Of a stretch of DNA of 64,000 bases, positions 1-12,266 are shown piece by piece; positions within the stretch are counted from its first letter, which is position 1, and every line of letters begins with the position of its first letter. The notes under the pieces are model-generated. The model was not told where the DNA came from. It worked only from the letters and a program-made list of their open reading frames with translations, and made no database searches. Source of the DNA: Dichotomocladium elegans (taxonomy: Eukaryota > Mucoromycota > Mucoromycetes > Mucorales > Lichtheimiaceae); assembly GCA_025716815.1 (NCBI GenBank), contig JAIXMN010000005.1, positions 124,001 to 188,000 of the forward strand. The letters are read 5' to 3'. Both the position numbers and the translations under genes were made by a program.

Positions 1-129
1 CAACGGCACTGATAAAGAAATATACATCCGTAATCTACATCTCTTGCTACATCAATTCTGGGGCTGTTGCCACGCATATCCCCGAGTGGAAGGATATATG
101 TCAGCATTCTGATGAAAGATGCAGGTTTT

Positions 130-1060
130 GCCTCGCCTTTACACAACTTGCACGGACCAAGACATGGTCAGATTTTTTTGAGCTCGTAATTGTCGAAGAT
201 TTTGAGTGCATCGGCGGCTGAAAAGTAGTTAGGAATCCACGCTCGTTCAGCGCAGCGATAGGGATTAAAGCACGAGAAAGATCCTGATAGCATTTTCAAG
301 AAACGTAGTAGTAGATGACATGCGTGTTTTCTTAATGAATGTTGCGTATTTTAGAATGCGTTGATGAGAATCTATAAAATATCCAAACGACATTCCATCG
401 ATTTATGAAATAATGAACGCAACATGTCATTGAAAAAAGCCTCGGTTTAAACCTGTAGGTGGAAATAGCGACGTGATGATCCAAGAGCACCTTGGTTTGG
501 TGCATTGATGGTGTGTTATATGACTGACATTGACTTTAGAAAAAACTGCGTTTTTCTTGATGCGTCTGGATTATATATTAACATGCATCGCTGCATTGTA
601 TGGTCCAAGAAAGGGACTTCTGAGTAGTTACAGTGCCAAAACAAGAGCAGCCTTAGGAGCAATATTAGCGTCAGGTATCATTAAGTGCAGCTTGGGACTC
701 TAACCGCCCGCCACTAAAGGAAAGAGAGCAGTGCAATTCGAAGCTACAAGCAAAGGAACTGTAATTGGACAGTACCTCATGCTTCCTTAAGTCTACATGG
801 TTCAAATAAATAAATATGAGCATATGAGGAGCCAGTATTTGATAACGGATAATGGGCGTATTCATAGGGCCAATGACGCCAGTGCGCCTATCTTCCGTCT
901 TACAGACCTGGATTCAATTTTTTGAACAGTTTGGTCCGATGTCAAAAGCAAAATAAGCCGCAATAGATCCTTGAAAGGAGGGATTGATGACCCGAATCAG
1001 CGAAGAGTCGTATCTCATTCTTATAAGTGCCTAGCTAACTGTCGTAAAGTGGAAAAAATC
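130..1060 (+). mobile_element. Decayed Tc1/mariner-like transposon, copy 1
   Basis: This stretch aligns by eye, block by block, with the better preserved copies at 17.3-18.65 kb, 23.0-24.4 kb and 38.4-39.9 kb. Shared blocks include the helix-turn-helix region (about 200-400), the 'atccatcgatttatgaaa'-like block near 397, the first catalytic region (about 530-620) and a block near 1040 resembling the 3' part of the other copies. Stops and indels break every frame, so no transposase can be made. Boundaries are approximate because terminal inverted repeats were not identified. This is the most diverged of the four long copies. Confidence 0.7.
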
Positions 1061-3833
1061 TGATCCGTTTCCTGATACTTCTACAGAGTCAATCGTGGTA
1101 TGGATATGGATATACGTAGAAAGAAAGAATAAATATGAGAAGATATCGGACCCAGATCATTTTAGACTTGTGAGAGGACTGTTGAGATATAAAGCGCAAT
1201 ATTTCTATATGCAATCTTGCAATTTTGGATAGATCGTGAATATCATGAAGAAACAGAATTTATAACTATGACTAGAAGATGCCCGCTTGCACGTTTTGTA
1301 TAGAACAAGTCCACAGCAAAAAGACGATAAAGAGCTTTGTCATACAGACAATGGACTGTGAGTTCTTTTTGGTAGGTACGCTCCTCGATTTGTAACCGAG
1401 AATACGTGTATAATTCATATCAGACTCTGTCACTAGTGGAGATACAGAGAATTGAAACATAAAGATATTGCATACGCGGAACTATAAGAGAATAACCTTT
1501 GATGTACTAGACGGTTAAAGTATACACAGTTTATGGCGCACAGCACGGACACACACACACACACTCCTTACCTGGGCTTCATGAGGGTAAACTTAGTGTT
1601 ATATCTCATTTATTCAAACAGTAGCACTTTTTTGTCACATTCTGGTAGATTGCAGTTACCCTTGATGCAGCGCATTGCGGCTCAATACAATACTCTTCTA
1701 AGCCATCGTCTGTGCGTATTGTAATCATACATGAATGGAACCTAGGAGAGCTTGATAACCGCAGGAGAAGATGTATCTTGTACTCTATGGGAATCAAGAC
1801 ATGAAGCCCCGATGACAGCATCACCAGAGTTGCCCGCTAAGATCTCGGTTGTCCGTTTACATCTGTAAACATTGTGGGTTGTTCCTACGTAATTCACATA
1901 ATTTACCCTATACGTACATAAAATTGTTCTAGTTTATCCCAAATAAGTCTAAATATATTAGGTTTCTGGGAGAGGAGACATTAACGCACGATCTTATGTG
2001 AATCTCTCACTTCTCCGTCTTCTGCTTCAACCATGTCGAGTCACTAGGACTAATGGTTTACGCGATCTGGACTATGCGTTGGCGCTGCGTCCTAAACAAA
2101 AATTCCCGGAATGCTGAAGCCGGCAGCGCCACCTGTTTTTTTTGTTGTTGTTGTTGTTGTTTTTAGTTTAGTTGGGCAGATGCGTATGTGTGAGAAAATA
2201 AATGAGACTTCAACATATCCGCTCGTATCCTTATCTCTCTTCAATTGCGGCTCCTCTGTAGAAGCAGCAATAACATATGCCCTACGTACTACAGAAAGTT
2301 ACAAGTCAGTTTTTCGATAATTCATATTTGGTAAGAGATTTATGAAGCTTGGAACAAGGATGCTAATAAAAAATGCGCCCAGGGTTGCTAAATATTGCGT
2401 CAGCCACAAACTGCCTTGTTGCAATACTTTTCCGGAGAAATGGGACGTCTATAAAACCATCTAGGATTGTACGCTGCTGGGCCTTATGCAAGCGAAGCGA
2501 CGACAGAAAAAAAGGTGCGTCTGTAATAGAGTTTTAAACGATCATATCCACGTCTACATTTATTGAGAGGGGGCGCGCGTTAGGTCTACTCGATGTGGAG
2601 TCCATCCCTATGGAAATAAAGCAGTACAGTTAGGTCAAACCAGTTATTACCTGGACAAATTTAGTTTCCCAAATCAAATCGGGGCGAAAGGCCGACCAAG
2701 AAGCAAAAGGAGGGCATTTCCCTTCTGATTTCCCAAGAGCAAAGCAGGAAGGAACAGCCACAAAGGGCCCGTTCATTAGAGAAGAGGCATCTCGACGAGG
2801 TATGTAGTGCCGATGACTATTTGTGGCCGTTGGAGCCCGATAAACCGACATTGGTACAAGTATACGTATGTTTTTACTTTATGATGGCGATTGGCGGTTC
2901 GATTCAGATATAATCATACGCTGATTGATCGGCTGATGTCACTGTTTCCAAAGTTGATATTGATTCTGAGCCTATCGCTTTGCTTCCCAGGACCACTTTC
3001 GCAGAAGTGAAAAAGAAGAGGATGTAGGACGAGTACGCTGTTTCCCGGCACGAAAGGTAACACGCATATTACATACGTAAATGAGCAATCCTTAGATGAT
3101 GAATTAGAAAAAGCTCACTCGTAGGAATGTGATACGGATGCTACACGGCATGGAATTCACCAATTTTGCCTGGATCCGTTGATTGTCAATTTTCTGCTAA
3201 TCGACAGTCGCAAGTTTTTTCCATCTGACGAGCAATACGACGTACAAGCATGCATCCGTGCTATATCTTCCGTTTCAGTTACGTACCGTCAAAAAGTATA
3301 TTCCCTGCGTGAGCTGAGAAAGTAAACTGCATATTAAACGATTTTCCGTACGTGAAATGGTTTTCCTTTTCCGCCGCGAATGTAGTAGTAGTAATTTCCT
3401 TTACTACATTGATATGATTTGATTAGGTCCAAGAGTATGGTTATAACGGGCGAACACTGTGATTTGCGATATGGTCGTTGTTAACACATACTGCAGTAAA
3501 AGTAATATTTGCCTGAACATGCGACGTAATAGATCTCATTGAGGGTTTATTGGCTAAGCACGAACGGTTAGCGATATTAAGATGCTGGACGGTAAATGAA
3601 GGACTATTATGAAAGGAGAGGGAGGGGGAAGTGGTAATAAATTTCTCGCACCGCATACATACGCTTTCTTTCCATCGCGTTCGCTGCATATATGGAATGG
3701 CGGTATGCGTTGCTATTAGTGATGGTGTCAAGATAATACAATGGAGATATAGATAGAAAAAGGGCAGCTGACTTAAAGTAGGGTAACGTACACAGATTGA
3801 CGGATCTCCTCTGAGGCAAGAAGGCGATACTAG
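1061..3833. other. Non-coding stretch, no gene recognised
   Basis: No open frame here looks like a protein or shows convincing splice structure. There is a short (AC)n run near 1548-1563 and a (TTG)n run near 2140-2160. A GGTTCGATTC sequence near 2894 resembles a Pol III B box, but no cloverleaf can be folded around it. It may hold older, unrecognisable repeats. Confidence 0.5.
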
Positions 3834-4657
3834 CTAGCATAAGTGAAACTGCTGCTTATACTTCAGAAAAGAAGGTGATGTCTCACCATCTTGCTGTTGC
3901 TGCTGAATGGTCGAGGAAATCGGTAGAGTAATTGTAGGCACAGACATACTGCGTTCGTAGACGTACGAAGGAGGCGGAGAAAGTGAAGCATAAGAAGATG
4001 CAGAAACGGTGGTGGCGGAGGAGGAGGAAGAAAATTCTGGGACACTGGCCATTGTAGTGGCTTCATCGTCACCGTTTCTGTCTCTATCATTTGCTACTAC
4101 CAACCCTAATCCGGTTGATATCGTCAAGGGTGAAAGCATGATACCTCGCCGGCTTGATAAGGAGAGCGATGACACTTTACATGTCTCCGAAGGTTGCTGG
4201 TGGGCTGCTCGTTTGCTTTTCTCCAGTCGTGCACGAATAGCATGCAACCAGACATCTCGATCATGCTGGGAAGGGCAGTCTAATGTGAGTGCTTTGTCGT
4301 GCGGCAAATGCGGTTCGAGTCGTAAGCAGTGGGCGTGCGGACCGATTGTGAGGGGTAATATCGTTTTGACATGATGGAGACTTAAAGTATCGCATGGTGT
4401 ATCAGCGAACTGAAGAAGTTTAAAATCAATATCAATTGCCCAGTTTACAGCAAAAGTCTTCTACTAACCTCATCCTTGTACATGCGCAACTCTGAATCGA
4501 GCAGGATAAAAAAACGAGCTTGCCATTTTGTTCTCCCAAAAGGAAGAGCTGTTAGCTTCGACAGTCGGTTCGCTAGTGGGATGATAGCGGATGATGCCTT
4601 GGGGCCTGAGAACGTCGTGGAAGAAGTAGTGAATGACGAACTGATGGGGCCGATCAT
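3834..4657 (-). CDS. PH-domain protein, two exons
   Basis: Model: exon 1 4657-4469, intron 4468-4410 (GTTAGT...CAG, 59 nt), exon 2 4409-3834, about 254 residues. The join rebuilds a pleckstrin homology domain across the intron. The early strands lie around residues 40-63 (KWQARFFILLDSELRMYKDE). The C-terminal helix lies near residues 110-120 and has the invariant Trp in RDVWLHAIRARLEK. PH domains bind phosphoinositides or proteins and usually place their carriers at membranes. The rest is low complexity: a Ser-rich stretch, a PPSY motif that could bind WW domains, and a short Gln run. I cannot assign an orthologue. The ATG was chosen because it is the first in frame after a CT-rich leader with a TATA box about 115 nt upstream. 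Confidence 0.75.
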
Positions 4658-4772
4658 ATCGAACAGTAAAAGTGTCAGAGAGAGAGAGGAAAGGGAGCGT
4701 GAAAAAGTTATTTACAAATGAAGGAACGGAGTCGAAGGGGAATGTAATTTGCCTTGGAGGACTGCAGGCACC

Positions 4773-4779
4773 TTTTATA
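4773..4779 (-). promoter_or_regulatory. TATA box of the PH-domain gene
   Basis: On the minus strand this reads TATAAAA. It sits about 115 nt before the start codon at 4657 and is followed by a pyrimidine-rich leader (CTCTCTCTC near 4678-4690). Spacing fits a TATA-driven start site with a leader of roughly 80-90 nt. Confidence 0.5.
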
Positions 4780-4802
4780 CATGGTTGAATGTTGACCATC
4801 AA

Positions 4803-5544
4803 GTCTGTGTTGTTATTTTTCTCCCCCCCACCCCTATTTTAGCTTTCTGTTCTCCTCCCTTTGCACTTTATTAATAGTATTCTTTTCCCTAAGGTTGCAG
4901 TAGTTCCGTTTGCCTTTTTCGATAAGTGTGCAGCACTCTTATCCTTTCTTCCGTCTTATTATGGCGTTATTCAAATAGCCTCATGCTGTAATACAGCAGA
5001 CTTATTTACGCCAGAAAACCTGTGCAACAATGTGTTCAGGAATCTTAATGACATCTTGATTCCGTTGATCACCTAGAGAGAGAATCATATTGTACATCAA
5101 GCGCCCTACCATCCCCTCTTGTTGGCAACCCCTCTCACTTTTTTGGAGTGTTACCTCAGTCCTGTGAAAACGGAAACGATGATCGATGCGTTGCCTAGGT
5201 AGGTCAGCTATCTAACTCTGCAGATCTTCACTATCTATTTTCGTACATACACAGCGTTTAGTGCACTCACAATCACGCTGCGATTTGCCCTTCTCTGTTA
5301 TTTGGTCCGAAGCTATGCGACTTCGAAATTGTGTATGTGATTCTGCAATCATTCAGGAAGAGCATGTATATACCATGTACTTATCAGTGGCAACTAATTT
5401 TTTTTTATTCTTCTTGCCTCTCTATATATCATACTGGGCTGGCGCGGGCGCCACCTAAAAATTTCCAGGAAAAAAGTGTGTGCCGCCGTCAACGCCACAG
5501 GAGCTTGAGTCCCCCACCATTTCTTTTTTTACCTCACAAAAATA
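4803..5544. other. Divergent intergenic region
   Basis: This lies between the minus-strand PH gene and the plus-strand RPC4 gene and should hold both promoters. No coding potential was seen. A TATATAT stretch near 5423 and a T-rich run just before 5545 are the only visible promoter-like features on the RPC4 side. Confidence 0.5.
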
Positions 5545-7308
5545 ATGTCAGATAATCCGATCTCACCATCCATATCCAAGCAAACTCGGCGATTTGCACC
5601 TACAACACGCGGGCGTGGCCGAGGCACTGGGAATCGAGGTGCCACTCCGCGTTCTGGCGGTCCTGATGCTGACATTCCCGTCGTAAAGCAGGAGCCGGGT
5701 GACGATAATAACATAGTAGCTGCCCCAGCAGCAAGCAGTAGCAGCTCAGCAACCGCCAAACCAATTGGCCACATTCGTTCAGAAAGTTCCCAAGACGGAC
5801 GATTGCCCAGTGTCAACGATGGCAGCCGCACGCGAGGTGGAGCCGCGAAGGTATGAATCCAAGTGTGCAAGCGAGCGATCAAAGAAAAAAAGCAGATACC
5901 TGACTTCAATCACGATGGCTGACTGCGTTGAGGGATTTAGATGAAATTCAAGCCAACGATCCCGGCACGGCGCAACAAAAAAGAAGTGTAAGAGGAAATG
6001 CACTCGGATCGATTATGCAGTTGTACTAATCTATGAATTGGATTCAGTTCTTCGTCTGCGATTGATGAAGCCCTGAACGCAAAGGTATAGGAAACTGGCG
6101 GTGCGATCTGAGGGATATGAAGTAAACCAAGAACGATAAGCTGAATGGATGGTTAGAATGGTGGACGTGGCGAAAGAGGTCGAGGTCGAGGTCGAGGAGA
6201 GCGTGGTCGAGGCGGCGGTCGTGGCCGTGGCCGTGGTCGTGGCGACATAATCGTTGAGAGTACAGCATCTGGTTTATTTTCACTAGGTCCTTCTGCCATG
6301 GGTAAGGCCACTTCCAACAGAAATGGGGAATCCGTTCTCTTTCTTATTGTCATCGATGTTTATTAGCCAGCCGGGCACGTAACGCCTATTCGAGCGGTGG
6401 AGGCTATGCCACGTATGGTGGTGATGTCAACTCACGACTCGATATGTACAACACGGAAGCATCGGACGTGCTCAATCTCTTTGCCAATAATCAGGACTCG
6501 ACCCTTCCAGTCGTTTTCCCTCATATTTCTAGAACTGCGGGTGAGCTTGATCCGACCGACCTGACATCGAGTCGACCAAAGATTCCTTGGTTGCGACAAA
6601 AGTCGAAAGAGACCCCTTCTTTCACAGCGAAACCCGATAGTAGTACTACTGAGAGTGACGACGAAAATGTCGTTAAAAAAGAGCCCGGCCTAGACGGAAA
6701 GATGGATGTAGACAATGAGGATGATAATGATGACCTCAGCTCTTTATCGCCCATTTTGATGGACGATGATGCGCCGGCGCAAAATCTTTTCGCCCTGGAT
6801 GAGAAGGTATAAAGAAAAACAAAGGTTTCGGAAACGATCTGGTTTTCTTATCTCTTTGTAGTCCCGACTGGTGCCATTAACCGATGGTGAACTCCTGTTC
6901 TTCCAGCTCCCAACTATCATCCCGCGACTGGAGGCTGAAAAGGAAGACGAAGAGATGGAAAATATCAAGAGAGAAAACAGCGATCCCAGTGACAAAGCAA
7001 AAGAGCTACCTCCTGCAGTCAAAAAAGCAGCGCTCGAGGAAGCGATGCAGAATCTTAGCCTAAAAGATATACCAGAGGGTCAGATCGGCTCGTTGATCGT
7101 GTACAAAAGCGGCAAGATCAAGCTTAAGATGGGTGATGTCCTCTTCGATGTTCGCCAAGGCATGCAGTCGTCATTTTTGGAAAACGTTATGATGGTGGAT
7201 ACAGAAAGTGAAGACCAAAAGAAGATGATCGATCTCGGCCATCTGACCCAAAAATTCGTGTGTATGCCTGACATGGACGCTTTGCTCGCAGGCGAGGAGG
7301 ACGCATAA
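5545..7308 (+). CDS. RPC53: RNA polymerase III subunit RPC4 (Rpc53)
   Basis: Model: join 5545-5850, 5941-5987, 6048-6084, 6157-6301, 6367-6806, 6862-7308; 473 residues with all phases consistent. RPC4 is a peripheral subunit of RNA polymerase III. With Rpc37 (TFIIF-like) it acts in termination and reinitiation in the nucleus. Family marks: the N-terminal FKPTIPARRNKKE motif after a disordered leader, an RGG/RG-rich box around residues 130-160 (exon 4), an acidic middle, and the conserved C-terminal domain (about 390-473) with GSLIVYKSGKIKLKMGDV, a Gly-x-x-Ser-Ser-Phe-Leu turn and a final KFVCMPDMDALL strand. A TACTAAT branch-like motif lies before exon 3. The next start codon (GPI12) is only 66 nt past the stop. 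Confidence 0.93.
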
Positions 7309-7374
7309 GCTGTTGTAATAAAAAAAAGTATAGGAGAAAGAAACTCAGCCCTTTTCGAACACACTTTTTTCTGC

Positions 7375-8422
7375 ATGTTATTTATCCTTAGTGTACTTTT
7401 CGTCGCATCATTGTTCGTATACGCGTACAGCGTCATCGCGAATTTTGAAAGGCAACTGCCTCTGAAGACCAATAGCACGCTTATTCTGATAGCTCATCCT
7501 GATGATGAATGCATGTTTTTCGGTCCGACGATCGCGTCACTCAAATCGCGGTCCAAAGCGCGCCTCCACGTTCTTTGCTTGTCAACAGGTAATTTCTATA
7601 CAGTGAACTTTGCAGGAGGACAAGGGAGAATCGAGAACACCTCATTTGATTCGTAATTTTATATACTTAGGCAACGCCGATGGGCTCGGTGCAACTCGCA
7701 AAAAGGAGCTCACCCGCAGCTGCCAGGTCTTTGGTATTCCCGGCTCGAACGTCCAGGTGTTAGATATCCCGTAAAGTTAGATTTCCATGTATAGAGCATG
7801 ATAACTTCTACTGACCGGGGCATTATATATATGTACTTATTAGGGAACTGCAGGACGGTATGAAAAACACTTGGTCGCCGGACATGATTGCAGCCTCTCT
7901 CAAGAATTATGTGACAAAAAACAAAATCGATACAGTAAGTGGACCGATGTGTCTCTCTGTGTGTGTATAGATGGCTTTTTTACTCAAGGCGTTCTGCCAA
8001 GATTATAACCTTTGATGAATACGGTATTTCGGGCCATCCTAATCATATTGCCGCATACCACGGCGCAAAGTAAGTTAGAGAGAGAGAGTGGCTTGAGTTC
8101 AGGGAAGCAAACCAGAGAGTTTGATGTCATTATTTTTGTTAGACAATTTGTTGATCATCAGGCACGCGATGTTCGGTTGTATAAGCTCAAGTCGATTCGG
8201 TTGCCACGAAAGTACATTGGCGTCGTGGATCTGTTGACGATTGAACTGGAGAAACGGCTGTGGCCTGACGCGACCATTGCTGAATTTGTCTCGTCGCCAG
8301 GTACCTATCTTGTCACGCACAAGGCGATGCGACAGCATGAATCGCAGTTGATATGGTTTCGATGGTTGTATGTAACGTTTTCACGTTACATGTTTGTCAA
8401 CCAGCTCGTGCCTGTTGTTTAA
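7375..8422 (+). CDS. GPI12: N-acetylglucosaminyl-phosphatidylinositol de-N-acetylase (PIG-L)
   Basis: Model: join 7375-7588, 7671-7770, 7844-7934, 8002-8069, 8143-8422; 250 residues, the usual size of the family. It removes the acetyl group from GlcNAc-PI, the second step of GPI-anchor synthesis, on the cytosolic face of the ER. The N-terminus is a single membrane anchor (FILSVLFVASLFVYAYSVI). The metal-binding motif AHPDDECMFF follows at about residues 41-50. The second metal site is GHPNH, in exon 4, after ITFDEYGIS. The C-terminal hydrophobic residues match the family end. The start is the first ATG and gives the expected membrane anchor. The upstream gap is too short for a long leader. 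Confidence 0.93.
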
Positions 8423-8626
8423 ACACAGCAACAGAAAGATATCAAATAAAATCAAAAAGAAATCGAACAAAAAGAAAAGGAGAGGGGGACGATGAAAACT
8501 TTCCGCTCTCTTTATTAGTCCATAAGACCATGGAGAAACAAACTTTTTTTTTCTTCTCTTTCTGTTTCTCTTCACTTCTCCGTTTACTCTTTTCTGCTAT
8601 TTGCTCGTCGAACTCCCGTCTCCACA

Positions 8627-8993
8627 ATGAACGGTACAACTGCTGCTGAATTGTCGACTCCTGCACCTGCAGCACCAACAGAAGACACTGCTCTTCCTCC
8701 TCCTAACATTTCGACAGAATCCAGCATCCAGAATGTTGACGGTATGAAGATATATATGACCCCAAAAGCCTCCTCCATTTTGGTCGAAACCGCGTTGTTT
8801 GTGTATTCAGCTCAATGGCAGCGACGTTCCGAGCAACGAAGCAGAAAAAAGGAAATTTGTATAGCTAATAGCCTGCCATATAATAGACGAAACACTTCGA
8901 CAAAAATACAGCCTGTTAAAGAAGCGGGTTCGAGAAATCGAGGAGGTATGTTGAGCCCCGTTAACAAAAGCTTTGCGGCAGATGTATGCCTTG

Positions 8994-9029
<36 letters not shown>

Positions 9030-10094
9030 CTTACGGAATGGATTTTCCATATCTACATGATAGGACAATGACGCTATCCATCACAAGTTGACAAGAGCCA
9101 TGCGCCAGATCAAGCGCTTACGCGTAGAACGGATGTAAGTAGTAGGATTGTCTCTGAAGACACAAGCACGCGCACACGAAAAGTACATTATCGATGATAT
9201 GTTAACGATAAAATTTAGTGTACTGCTTGAAGAACTTGACCAGTCTCGTCGGCGCGAAGGCAAATCGAAAACGATGGCTACGAGTGATTCCGATGGTGAC
9301 ATGTCGGACTCGGGCATGGTGATTTATTTTTTTTTGTTGGGTGATAATGGGAGGGTGTGTAATCTAAATATATACATATATTATTATTTTTTTTAGAATG
9401 CCGGATTAAAAGGCTCCAGCAGAAAAGACAAGCGGTCTATAAACGGTACTATTTCCGCTGGCCGATCGAGGACCAACCATGGCAAGCAGCCACAGGAACG
9501 CAAAAAACGTGATCCTAATGCACCCAAAGGCCCTGGCAACGTCTTCTTCTTATATTGCCGGATGGAGCGTGACAATATCAAGGATCAGCTGACCAGCGAC
9601 AATCTAGGCGAGGCCACACGTCTCTTAGGCCAACAATGGAAGGCCCTGTCAAAAGAGGAAAAACAGGTCTGTATCATCGGCAGAAATGTTACATTGTGCT
9701 GACACGTCGAGAAAACCAGGTCTATTACGACTTGTATAATAAGGAGTTAAAGGAATTCGAGCAAGCCATGGAACTGTACAATGCTTCTGGAGGAAGTGCC
9801 GGGACCAGCAGCAACTCTATTAGTAATGGCGTGGGTGCAAGCTGTCATCATAATCAGCACAAGATGTCCTCCATAGTAGCGTCAGCAAATGGTGCTGCTG
9901 AAGTTAAGGAGGATATGGACGATGTGGACATGCTACCCGAGGAAGATTCGATTAGAGATGACGATGACGTTGATGATGAACCTCCATCCTCATTACCAAC
10001 ACCAATCGTTGGAAGAGCTGCTGATGAGGAAACAGCAGAACCGGCCAACACCACTGATGATGCAACAGTACAGCTATCTGCATCATCGCAGTAA
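8627..10094 (+). CDS. NHP10: Nhp10-like HMG-box protein (INO80 complex type)
   Basis: Model: join 8627-8741, 8811-8858, 8887-8945, 9064-9134, 9219-9318, 9397-9666, 9720-10094; 345 residues. Residues about 50-115 form a basic coiled coil (YETLRQKYSLLKKRVREIE, then MRQIKRLRVER and LLEELDQ). An HMG box at about 165-235 starts at RKKRDPNAPKGPGNVFFLYC and has the WKALSKEEK turn before the last helix. This order is what fungal Nhp10/INO80-type HMG proteins show. Nhp10 binds nucleosomes and DNA ends as part of the INO80 remodeller. The C-terminus is acidic and low complexity (EDMDDVDMLPEEDS). One intron (8946-9063) carries a (TA)16 microsatellite. Assignment to Nhp10 rather than another HMG protein rests on the coiled coil and is an inference. 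Confidence 0.8.
8995..9026. repeat. (TA)16 microsatellite in an NHP10 intron
   Basis: Sixteen perfect TA units lie inside the third intron of the HMG-box gene, just before the acceptor region of exon 4. It is likely length-polymorphic. Confidence 0.95.
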
Positions 10095-10294
10095 GGAATC
10101 CTTGACTCGACTGCGATCGGCTTCAAGAAAGATATTTTACTGCAAGAACAACCCACTCGTTTTGGTATTAGGGTCTGATGACGACAACAAACGTATTACT
10201 GCAGTACCCGTTTTGTATTTGTATAGCTTTCCTTTCATGTTTGATCAATATTGGTTTTTTAGATAGATGGAAAGACTGGAATATTTATTTTAGC

Positions 10295-10920
10295 TTATTC
10301 ATTATAAACAGGAATATGAAATGTCATTATGGACTCGCGTGTGCCTGCCAGATGAGGAGCTGCGGTTTGGTACTGATATGATTCGAGATCCATATAGACA
10401 TAGAAAGTGACCTGAGACTCGTCATGGATTGCTAAGAGCAGCATGTCATGAATATCCCATTTTAAATCTCTTCCTTTTGCACCACTTTACCGCAAACAGA
10501 TCGCAGAGGCTCCAAATGATGGCTATTCAGGAAACTAGAAAAGTCCTCGGACGTGATCTTCACCGATCGAAAATCGCCTAAATCGCCAGCAGGAGTATAA
10601 TTTTCTATATCTTTGGATTGGTTTCTTTTTCTACAGGGGAGCACAAGCCAGACAGACAGACGGGAGAGTTCAGGTCGGCACACACTTACCAAGACGAGGG
10701 TTTTCTAGATGGTGGTAGACGGATTCGCACTGCACAAACTCGGTCTCTATCATCAGTTTGAATGTGCCCTGCATGTTAGCAGACACTATCAGGTACTTTC
10801 CCAGGGACTTCAAGCGGCTCGCGCTTTGTCTCAGGCCATTCAAATCCGGCAGTCTGACGTATGCCTAAGAACGGCTTAAAACATAGACTTTGCAAGCAAC
10901 TTATCCATGCGTGCACGCGC

Positions 10921-10951
<31 letters not shown>

Positions 10952-11622
10952 CCACCCTGATTTTTTGCGGGTCTGCTTACATCGGGATAATCCATGGCAA
11001 GCGGCTCACGGATGCTCTGCCAACGATCGGGTGGGATCAACGACACTTGGATCTCTTGGCCGATCATGGTCGTCGATCCGCCTCGATTTTCAGATACCAT
11101 GCTCCAGTCGAGGACCGGCAGATCACGCTTGCGTCTCAGCTGGACGCGAATATCGGTACATTGCTGCGCAGTTCGGCTCACGCGTAGCAGATCATCTACT
11201 AACAACGAAAGGTGGATTTCATTCCTGTTTGTGCTTTCAATTCGGTAATTGGAAAAGAGTGTGGACTAGGAAGATCGCGGGTAAACAAAAGGATCCATCT
11301 CCCCTGTCTCCCTCTTACCGGCTGAAGTTTGCTAAGAAATCATGCGGAAAAGGGGGGGAAGGGGTCACCACTAAGCTCTTCTCTTCAAGAGAGTTGTATG
11401 ATAATAAACTCACGTCCATGCCTGCATGCCACTCTCCAAATCGCGGTACTTGATCAGCCGCACATTTTCATTGCTCAGTGACAAGATGCAGGTTTGACCA
11501 AGGCGCTCGAGGGTTTGCGCGATTTCTGCAAACGTGAGGAACAATATTCGGCTTTTTTAGTCGAGCGAGCGAAACTTACTGTAGAGTCCAGTGGGGTTAA
11601 TTAAATTGGCTTTGAATCGCAT
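10295..11622 (-). CDS. HUS1: HUS1, subunit of the 9-1-1 checkpoint clamp
   Basis: Model on the minus strand: 11622-11580, 11525-11414, 11224-10981, 10864-10690, 10604-10491, 10431-10295; 274 residues, close to known Hus1 proteins. HUS1 forms a PCNA-like ring with RAD1 and RAD9 that marks damaged DNA and activates the ATR/Mec1 kinase. Family features in order: N-terminal MRFKANL, LGQTCILSLSNENVRLI, a central EIHLSLLVDDLLRVSRTAQ segment, VSLIPPDRWQSIREP, MQGTFKLMIETEFV, SSFLNSHHLEP, and the closing strand VTFYVYMDLES ending FHIPVYNE. The gene converges on NHP10 with 200 nt between stops. Its start lies only 101 nt beyond the stop of the next gene, so its promoter is very short or overlaps that gene's 3' end. 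Confidence 0.9.
10927..10950. repeat. (CT)12 microsatellite in a HUS1 intron
   Basis: Twelve perfect CT units lie in the intron between HUS1 exons 3 and 4 (10865-10980). On the coding strand they read as GA repeats, so they are not the polypyrimidine tract of that intron. Confidence 0.95.
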
Positions 11623-11723
11623 CGTTTATTGATCAAGTATAAAAGACAGAGGGTGAGAGAAAAGGTAGAGAAAAAATGCTGAAATTTGATTTCCCCATTT
11701 TGGCTCTCTCGTTTCAAAGAAAA

Positions 11724-12233
11724 TTAAGCTCTTCGACTGCGACGCGAGGTGGCACTATCTCGACGGTGTGGTGAGTAGGAAGGCGATCGCATGCGTCGTG
11801 TACTGCGTCCAGGGCGGCGTCCAAGACTGCTACTTCTGCTGCGGCTGCGGCTGCGGCTTGATCTAGACGGTGAGGATGGTAAAGAACGAGAGAATGAACG
11901 TCGTCGGCCACGTCGATCCATAGAAGGCGAAGGTGACCGCGAAGGTGAGAGCGATCGCGACAGGTCATTGGATGATACGCTTCGTGAACGGCGACGTATT
12001 TTGCGTCTTCGCCCATTATCATCAGATAATGACCGTCTGCGGCGTATTAAACGCGGTGAAGGCGAGCGATCAGCCTTGTAATCTTCCCGGTTGCTGCTAT
12101 AGCGTCGAGATGACCGTCTTCGATCTTTTCGGGTGTAAAAGGATGAGCGGCTTGACGATCGGTCAGAACTGTTGGAGTAGCTGCTGCTGCTACTACCACT
12201 ATCATTATTACTGTTGCTGTTGCTGTCGCTGTC

Positions 12234-12266
<33 letters not shown>

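Noticed and set aside
2880..2915. GGTTCGATTC as part of a tRNA gene
   Set aside because: The bases on either side do not form a T-arm, and no cloverleaf fits the preceding 60 nt.
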